Source: Circinella minor
Taxonomy: Eukaryota > Mucoromycota > Mucoromycetes > Mucorales > Lichtheimiaceae
Assembly (NCBI GenBank): GCA_016758965.1
Contig: JAEPRB010000242.1
Location: forward strand, 1-58,381
DNA: 58,381 nt
Direction: 5' to 3'
Shown here piece after piece: positions 51,088 to 58,381 of the stretch. The stretch's first letter is position 1. Each line of letters begins with the position of its first letter. The notes beneath the pieces are model-generated. The model was not told where the DNA came from. It ran no database searches and saw only the letters and a program-made list of their open reading frames with translations. The translations under genes were made by a program, and so were the position numbers.

Positions 51088-52059
51088 TTACATCAAAATT
51101 TTGGTAAACATGCCATCACCAACGATTTCCTTTAATCCATCCCCCAAACACTGGAGCTTGACAAAATCCCGTACTTGTTCGGTCGTCATACCTGCTACCC
51201 GTACCAATATAGCTTTGCCCTTCATAAAATGGCTCACCGACCAAAGCATATCATGTGGTTTTGTTACTGTCATCAATCGATCCTCCGCCATCTCTTCAAT
51301 CACTTGTATCGATTTCTCCAAATTAACAATAATCAAGGTTGCAAAACAAGTATAGGGCGCCAACTGGTCCGCATAACTTGCTTTATGATCAACTGGATTC
51401 CCTTTATTAGCATCATCCAATACCATATGATCCCGTAAAACCAATTTGTCTTTTAACCGTATGTCAATTTTGCTACTATAGTGCTTAAATTCCCATTTTT
51501 CTCCACGCGTCAATCGACCACTAGTAAACCAATCCAAAAGTACTAATTGCGACGTTTCGTCCTGTAAATTAAATGTTTGTCGAGATGAAAAGGACGAACT
51601 TTTAAATGATGTCACTGGATCAGGAATCAAGAGTAGACTGGCATTGGATGCGATGTTACTGACAATATGTTGAATGGATGAAGGTCCTGTTGTCATGGTG
51701 GCGGTAGTTGTTGTTGCCATAGCTGCTGTCTTTTCGGCTCCTGCCGTCGCTGGTACTAAACGTTTACCACCTGTAACAAAATAGTCTTTATAGATCTTGG
51801 TATTGCCCTGAGTCATCAAAAGTAAAATCGCATTGCTTTCAATGGTTAGACTAATGTCAAACTCGTCACCACTGACAATACCACCGCCATAGCTTAGCAT
51901 ATAAACAGCCCCAACACGATTCGCGTGAGCTCTAGTAGGAATAAACTTAAGGGGGTATTGGGCCTGAATACGGGAGAATTGAGCTCTTTTGTTATCACGA
52001 CATTGACACACAAGAACACCTTTTCCTGGTTCACTTTCTTGAGCAAATGATTTGACCAT
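51088..52059 (-). CDS. ureD: Urease accessory protein UreD
   Basis: A single exon from the ATG at 52059, 323 aa, the expected length for UreD/UreH. Recognisable parts are the early FIPTRAHANRVGAVYMLSYGGGIVSGDEFD beta-helix region (split here: GGGIVSGD is the core signature), TQGNTKIYK, the LLLIPDPVTSFKSSSFSSRQTFNL run and LLDWFTSGRLTRGEKWEF. UreD binds apo-urease first and, with UreF and UreG, delivers nickel to the active site. Urease itself, UreF and UreG are not in this window. A Thr/Ala/Met low-complexity insert (about residues 108-128) enlarges one loop. Two transporter genes lie next to it. The lack of introns is unusual beside intron-rich neighbours. Confidence 0.93.
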   Translation of the reverse strand: MVKSFAQESEPGKGVLVCQCRDNKRAQFSRIQAQYPLKFIPTRAHANRVGAVYMLSYGGGIVSGDEFDISLTIESNAILLLMTQGNTKIYKDYFVTGGKRLVPATAGAEKTAAMATTTTATMTTGPSSIQHIVSNIASNASLLLIPDPVTSFKSSSFSSRQTFNLQDETSQLVLLDWFTSGRLTRGEKWEFKHYSSKIDIRLKDKLVLRDHMVLDDANKGNPVDHKASYADQLAPYTCFATLIIVNLEKSIQVIEEMAEDRLMTVTKPHDMLWSVSHFMKGKAILVRVAGMTTEQVRDFVKLQCLGDGLKEIVGDGMFTKILM

Positions 52060-52444
52060 TATTTTGGCGGAATAATAATGAATTAAAAGAAGTTTAAAAA
52101 AAGAAAAAAGCGGGAGTGGGAATGTGATAGAAGGTTTTTGGTATAATTTCTATAAGCTGTTTGGTATCTTGAAAATACTCAGATCTGCTGACTGTTGGAG
52201 GCAGATAAGATAAAATCCGTTTTATCTTGAACCCAGAACGGGAAGAAAAATTACATTTATCATTAGTATTATTAACGGGGATGATATACGTATAATGTAA
52301 TTTCATTAATATTTGCTACATATTTGTAGTGCTTTTTAATGATAAAATAGCAAGTATTGATTGATATATTCCCTTCCTTATTTGTTACATAAATGATTCG
52401 AATTACATGGCCATAAACGTATACATATATATATATATATATAT

Positions 52445-54924
52445 TTATACCTTTACAAAAGTGTTAAAGTTTATTCTGTATTTAATAATAAGTGCAAGCA
52501 ACGCACAAACCATATAACCTGATCCAGCTACCATTTTGATATAGAAATAAGGTTCTAGGTTGGTATTGAGAGAATCCAAGTATGTAGCAAGAAATGGTCC
52601 CAGAATACTTAAAATACATATTAAAGCACGAAAACTCAATGCACTGGCGTAGTTTTCCATTCCAACAATTGCTATCATTATTGATGTGACTAAAGTATTG
52701 AATATAGATTTTATATCTGTTAATATTTTATGATTGAAATACTTGAGATATTTGACCTTTTTCTTTTGCAGATTTATAAAAAATGTATAGCAGTAATTAG
52801 TAGATCGCATAAAAAATTGTTTAGTGCTTACTTGTTGAATAGTAACATTGATATACCAGACCGTGGAGAATACAGAAAAACATAAGACTTTTTAAATCGT
52901 GTGCAAAGATCCAAATTAAAAAGACCGTCAATCCTGTCAACGTCATGCATATAATAAATGCATTAAGACTTCCAATCTTATCGGCTATCATGCTTTTTTG
53001 TTTGTCATACAGCATGTGAATACATGTAACAAAAAAAATGTATTGTTTTCAAGACCCTAATTAGTTATACAGTTTGTTACTCCCTCCCCTCATATTGTAA
53101 ATACTTACCCATTCATGATGCTTCCTGGGATAGCTGTGGCAGACAAGATTGTTACACAAAGTGCTCCTTGCATATCCGACAAATTAATATAGGTTGCCCA
53201 GGCTTTTTTTTAATTGCTCATTGGAAGTTAGTCAAGTATTTAATTATAAAGATAGTATTGGTAATAGCTATATAACCATTATAAAAAGTAATATTCTTTT
53301 ACCAGGTATAAACGTGAGTGTAATATACATTGCAAAAAGATAGACTGGACCAATTGTAATCCATATCACAAAATTTGTATTTTTCAAGAGATTAAAATCT
53401 AATGTGTCTCGAATGAGATGGCTTTTACTTCTTCCCATTGTAGTTCCAGGATTTTCAACACTTCGTTCTTTAACCACGGGATAAGCAGCAATTCCAGTCA
53501 TAAATATCAAAAGAGCAAGCACGCGATACATCCTAAAGAAATATTGAATACAATCGCGTATATAATTCAACTATTGTTATTATATATGCTAAATACTGTT
53601 CAACTTTATATTTATAAAAGAGTACATAAAGGTCGTGTCAATTACCATGCATGTCCCAGATCTGTGTTTACTTGGTTTACAATCAGAGGTAAAATTATAC
53701 CACCTACCGGATGACAACTATTAAAAATCCCCTGTGCCGTATTTCGGTACTTTGTAAACCAGCTGGGAATGGCTCTATAGCCAATCTTGTTTTTGTTTCA
53801 ATATATATTGTTTTATACACACAAAATGTTAAAAACACAACACAACTACATATTCTACGTAATAGCTATTATAGACATATTTTTCGTATACACAAACAAA
53901 AAAAAAAAAATGGGAAATGTACTTACTAAATATGAGCATCCAGAGCCTACAGCACACATAATTCCAAAGGTAATATAGAGCTGCCATACCTAAATAGTTT
54001 TAATTATTATTATCTGGGCTCTTGATAACGTTAGGTTTCAACAAATTTATATGATTAAAGCATGATAAAAACAAAAAGAAATTTACGGAATTGGCGAAAG
54101 AGGAGCATAATAAACCAACGGTCAAAAATAATACTGAAAGTAATAATGCTTTTTTCAACCCAAGAATTTGATAAAGAATATTTCCAAGAAAAGTGCAAGA
54201 TGCATTCATGGCTTGATACAGTGATCCCACTGATGTGAGTTGGATAATCAATTTAGTAGACGAGCCTTTGAATATCCTATCGTTAATATAATAATTTTGA
54301 ATTACCCCTATTATTGCACAACATATTTTAATAGCTTGTTCTTATCATTAAGTGCATTGTTTTTTCTTCAAAAAGTGCATATAACTCTTACCCCTATATA
54401 TAGGTTGTTATGTAAATATAAGCGACAGTAAGCGAAAAAAAAAATCATCAGCATGGGTAATATGTAGATATAAATAGAACGTAAATAGTCAAACCAGGAT
54501 ACCACCCGCAATTATTTGTATACGTTAACCGATAATTAATTAATAAAAAAAATTAACAGAGCAAATAAACAAAAAATCTTTACCAAGTGGAATGTAGACC
54601 AGTAAATATGGATGCTACAAATAAACCAGTCAAAACAATCCATGCTTCTCTCCCGTCAAGTGGTGATATTATTGTTGATGGAAAATCTTTATTAATTTTA
54701 GGTTGTTGTTCTTTCACCTTTCCTCCTTTAATATCAAGAACGCTTTCATCCTCATGAGATATAACAACTATATTAGTAGGAGCACTTCTTTTATAATGGG
54801 TGTAGTCATGAGTAGTAATATTCTGTTGTATTCTGTTGTTGTTGTCGTCATGTGGTAATAGGTCATCATGGTAATAGCTGTTCGTCTGTTTATTGGTAGT
54901 TGACATATAGTTCTTATTTCTCAT
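52445..54924 (-). CDS. MCT-like transporter (monocarboxylate porter family, MFS)
   Basis: Eight exons (54924-54584, 54276-54087, 53989-53927, 53785-53646, 53532-53303, 53202-53109, 52992-52832, 52689-52445) close in frame as 487 aa. After a polar N terminus, DGREAWIVLTGLFVASIFTGLHSTW is the MCT start (D-G-R-E-AW, helix 1), then QLTSVGSLYQAM, WQLYITFGIMCAVGSGCS, IPSWFTKYRNTAQGIFNS and IADKIGSLN; the last is the MCT version of the MFS loop signature. About 12 helices result. Fungal relatives (Mch/Esbp6, riboflavin and monocarboxylate groups) differ in substrate, which cannot be told here. The join of exons 1 and 2 leaves the loop after helix 1 about ten residues short, so a small exon may be missed in the 307-nt intron (54277-54583). 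The gene is divergent from the ACS transporter. Confidence 0.78.
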
Positions 54925-55843
54925 TGTTTGCTATATACGTAAACTCTATTGATAATACGTGCCGTGTATCTTTGGATGTGTGAAGGAGTAAAAGAGAAAA
55001 AAAAATTACAACTGCTTTCCATTTCAAACGTTTTGACGAAATAGATTGTCTGTTATTTTTTTTAAGAGTTGCGCCAACTCTTTAACTAATAAAGGATACC
55101 AGTAATAATAGATAAATTTCAAAGCTTTCCTAGAATGGATAACTTTTCTTTTTTTTACTCAAGCTTCTCGCTTGGAATCAAAAAGCCGATCATATGTTGT
55201 TTATGTTTGTAACGAACTATAAATTTTTCTGCAATAAACAAAATGGCGTTTTGATCTTAAAGAATGTGAAACACTTAAAAGTCAGCTTTTGTATTAAATA
55301 CTGAAACAACGGCTAGTATATAATAAATATAGAACACCTCATTTATGAACAACAAAGTGTATCTGTGATATATGACTTTCAGAACATCTGGTGCTGGTAT
55401 TACAACTACTGTACCATTTTTGTAGCTTTGTGAATCTGGGAAGATCGTAACTTGAGGTTACAAACGAGTTTAAGTTTTTGGAACTGTTCATTACTCCAAC
55501 TAATTAGAAAACATATGATGAGGGTAGTATCTCTTATTATAGCAAGTGCACCAATATAGTGTTCATGAACATTGGCAAACTAGCAATCAAGAATTATAAT
55601 TTCTTGAAGCATTAACATAGTACTAATCCGAATATAAACAAAATAACTACCTCCAATATATATATATAATTGATGGTCTATTTAATATGGATGATTATGC
55701 AGCCACTTGATATTTTCAAAGATTTCTTCGAATCACGCTAAAAACAAACACAAAAAAAAAAGAACCTTAATAGTAACGAAGAAAAATAAATAAATTACTG
55801 TAAGGTTTTGTTTGTTCTTTCTTTCTTTCGTTATCATATAATC
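54925..55843. promoter_or_regulatory. Divergent promoter region of two transporter genes
   Basis: About 920 bp between MCT-like (minus) and ACS-like (plus) transporter starts. No gene is supported. Several GATA/TATC words occur (for example near 55105-55115 and 55185-55195), but GATA is too short and common in AT-rich DNA to claim regulation. Confidence 0.4.
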
Positions 55844-58130
55844 ATGAGCAACAACAAAAATAGTATTATTAGCGACAATGACAGTGAGATCAAAGGTGAA
55901 AAACAAGAACAAACTACTACTATCTCTGTGTCAACTGTATTTGATCTTGAGCCTCAAGAACAAAACTTTGATATAGATAAAAGCGAATTGCGCCAGCTAT
56001 TATTTAAGCTAGACATTCGTATCTTGCCTCTTTTCGCTCTTTGTCAATTGTTCTCCTTTATGGATCGTGTTAACATTGGTTAGTAGTATAGCCACATTAT
56101 AATGAAAAAAAAAATGTAAAATACTAATACATTTTTAGCAAGTTACGTATACAAACGAAAATTTCAAGTTTACTGATTTTTATCCTGACTTCTTACTACG
56201 AGTGTAGGAAATGCCAAAATAGCTGGTTTGGTAGAAACTACTGAAATTACAGAAGACGGGTACAATACTGCACTTTCAATTTTTTTTGCTGGATATGTAG
56301 GGGACACATCTATGCTCTTTTTTGTTACTTATAAAATTTATCGCATAAAACTTGCTTGGTTATTAATAAAAGATTGTATGTATGTTACTATAATGATATG
56401 ACTCTCTTTGATAGATATTACTTGAATTACCATCAAATGTTATACTCAATAAGCTTGGACCTCGATTATGGATTTCAATTTTAATGATTTCTTGTGGATG
56501 TGTAATGATGGTGATGTCGATAGCAAAAAATGACACTTCTTTGATTATTATACGGCTTTTCCTTGGTTTTACAGAAGTTTGTATTTAGTTTTTATTTATT
56601 TATTAAAGTTTATACATCGAAGCTTGAAAAATATATTACGTACTGCTGATTTTTCATTATGATAAACAGGCAGGACTCTATCCTGCTCTTATTTTTTCCA
56701 TGTCCGTGTGGTACACCAAAACTCAGTTAACAAAACGCATTGCCATTGTACTGATTCACTCATCTGTAGCGAGTGTAAGTGTTTTTTTGCTGTCATGCTG
56801 TTTCCAAGCATTTTTAATTGATTATCTTTCTTTCTTTCTTCTATTGTTGGTTCTGCAAATTTAGGTTGTCGGTGGATTGATGGTATGTTTATGATAAATA
56901 CTAGGTATACAGATTAAAGAATTTTATTTAGATGTGAGAATTGATGTACCTATATAAAAAATAGGCATATGGGATTATGCTACATCTTGAAGGAACTGGT
57001 TCACTCCATGGTTGGCAATGGATATTTATAATTGAAGGAGGTTTAACTGTGTTGATTGGTATTATTGTTTACATATTACTTCCTGAATTTCCGGAAAAAT
57101 GTAGGAGACGCAGATATATATTACTTGAAGAGCAAACCGTTTGATATATTAGTATTGCTAACACAATATAATGTTATCCCTGGTTACAACTAATATTTAT
57201 ATGTTGTCAGTTTTTACCGAGCATGAACGTGATATTTTTATTGAACACAAGAACACTAGTTTTGCGTCATATTCTATTTTTGAAGGGGACGTTGTGTATA
57301 AAAAGATTCCATGGGAAAATATATTTGTCGCAATCAAGGATTGGCATGTGCTTATATTCGGTCTTGCAAACTTGTGTTACCTCACCATCAAGTTCAATAA
57401 TGCCTTATTTTTGCCAAGTATCATAAAAGGGTTTGGATTTACACCTTTAAACGCACAGTTGCTTACAATCCCACCAAATTTTATTGGTAAAGATATATCT
57501 CCATCTTCAAAATATCTTAATTGCAAACCAACTACTTATTTTTTGGTTTTAAACGCAAGTAGTATACTTAATCTATCTTCCTATCTCTTTTCTTGCTTTT
57601 TATATTTATACGCTATCGCTACAATTATAGCTTGTGTTTGTTCACTAGTGGTTGCCTTTAGTGCTGATCGTAACAAGGAGCGTGGTTACCATATTTTGTC
57701 CAGCTCACTTTTTACTGCATTTGGTTTTTCTCTTTTGATTGGGTTAAAAGACAGTGGGACTGTACCGCTTTATGTTGCATTAATTTTTGTATCTGTTGGT
57801 TCACAATGTTCTAGTCCATGCATAAACTCTTGGTACTCTTCCAATTTTGCAGGTCGGGTTAAACGATCGGCTGCTACTGGACTCATATCAATGTATAGTA
57901 ACTTGGGTGGTATTATCTCTGGACAATTGTACCGACAATCAGATGCTCCACAATATGTTCATGGTCATAGTGCAAGCTTGGCTATTGTTTCTTGTAGTGT
58001 CATTTTATCAATCGTATTGAAAATTATCTTCAAACGTGAAAATATAAAGCGAGATAAAATGACTGTTGAAGAAAGACGGGACGTACTTGCTAATAATAAT
58101 CCAAATAAACTTGGGGATAAGGTAAAATAA
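55844..58130 (+). CDS. ACS-family (DAL5/allantoate permease-like) MFS transporter
   Basis: Seven exons (55844-56078, 56208-56296, 56415-56576, 56670-56774, 56865-56882, 56965-57100, 57211-58130) close in frame as 554 aa. After an acidic N terminus, LLFKLDIRILPLFALCQLFSFMDRVNIGNAKIAG is the anion:cation symporter start (FMDRVNIGNA is the key part). AGYILLELPSN follows, then GLYPALIFSMSVWYT, HGWQWIFIIEGG, LPEFPEK-FTEHER and SADRNKERGYHI. Relatives import allantoate, ureidosuccinate, nicotinate, dipeptides or vitamins. Beside ureD, a ureide or other nitrogen substrate is plausible but unproven. Exon 5 is only 18 nt. Residues around 57486-57610 hold about 40 extra low-complexity residues between helices 7 and 8, possibly an unspliced or degenerating intron. 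Confidence 0.8.
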
Positions 58131-58256
58131 ATAAATAAAAGTACTTATATAAATAGTTGAACTAATTAAGCGCTCTACCATTTATTATTATTTTTTCATA
58201 TTTAAATACAGCACCCAGATTTTAGATATTTATTATAGCTTAATGATACAGCAGTA
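58131..58256. other. Short 3' flank of the ACS transporter gene
   Basis: AT-rich sequence between the transporter stop and the element terminus; no gene. The TA at 58255-58256 would be the target dinucleotide of the adjacent element. Confidence 0.45.
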
Positions 58257-58381
58257 CAGGGTTTCCGAAAAGTAATGTCGCAGCTAGTAGAAATCAATGT
58301 CGCAAGCCAATAAAAATCAATGTCGCTTGGCAACAAAATTAATGTCACATGCTCTAAAATTAAAGTCGCATTTTTTGAAAA
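58257..58381. mobile_element. Probable Tc1/mariner-type element terminus with 22-bp spaced repeats (cut by window edge)
   Basis: After a TA dinucleotide the sequence starts CAGGGTTTCCGAAAAGTAAT, in the style of IS630/Tc1/mariner ends (CAGxGTxxCCxAAAA). It continues with five units of the core AATGTCGC or variants at about 58274, 58296, 58319, 58341 and 58362, spaced 21-23 bp. No transposase is visible because the window ends. Identification rests on the terminal motif and the spaced repeats alone. Confidence 0.45.

Overview
This 58.4 kb window is nuclear DNA of an early-diverging filamentous fungus, most likely Mucoromycota (Mucorales-like). The reasons are strongly AT-rich intergenic DNA with long T and A runs, genes broken by many short GT-AG introns (about 45-310 nt), and a purely fungal gene set (CRH-type cell-wall transglycosylase, Lsb5-like VHS protein, Erf2-like DHHC enzyme, DAL5-type transporter). 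The lineage is inferred. Exon borders were placed by eye, and nearly every spliced model below closes in frame.

Left part (1-17 kb): the first 2.2 kb hold no convincing gene. Two minus-strand genes follow, an Lsb5-like VHS/GAT endocytic protein and a nine-exon treslin/TICRR (Sld3-family) replication-origin firing factor. Treslin is divergent from CDC34 (SCF ubiquitin-conjugating enzyme), and its short upstream region carries SCB/E2F-like boxes, so two cell-cycle genes share one intergenic region. A DIC1-type mitochondrial dicarboxylate carrier lies downstream.

Middle (16-31 kb): a gene-poor tract carries three same-orientation copies of a short non-autonomous inverted-repeat element, two with perfect 9-bp target duplications. 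Then come two trafficking-type coiled-coil genes: a protein with an AAxxG (CC1-box-like) motif and a C-terminal hydrophobic segment, resembling animal dynein/kinesin adaptors, and a 1783-aa golgin with a GM130-like basic N terminus, a 42-residue tandem repeat and a CxxC plus hydrophobic C-terminal tail.

Right-centre (32-51 kb): a dienelactone-hydrolase-family enzyme, an AAAP amino-acid transporter, remnants of a frameshifted unrecognised gene, DED1 RNA helicase, an anillin-like C2/PH protein, a GPI-type CRH glucan-chitin transglycosylase, QCR10 of complex III, and an Erf2-like DHHC palmitoyltransferase.

Right end (51-58 kb): the urease accessory gene ureD sits beside two transporter genes, one MCT-like (monocarboxylate porter type) and one ACS-family (allantoate/DAL5-like), suggesting but not proving a nitrogen/ureide uptake neighbourhood. 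The last 125 bp look like the terminus of a Tc1/mariner-type element with about 22-bp spaced repeats. No tRNA, rRNA or CRISPR array was found.
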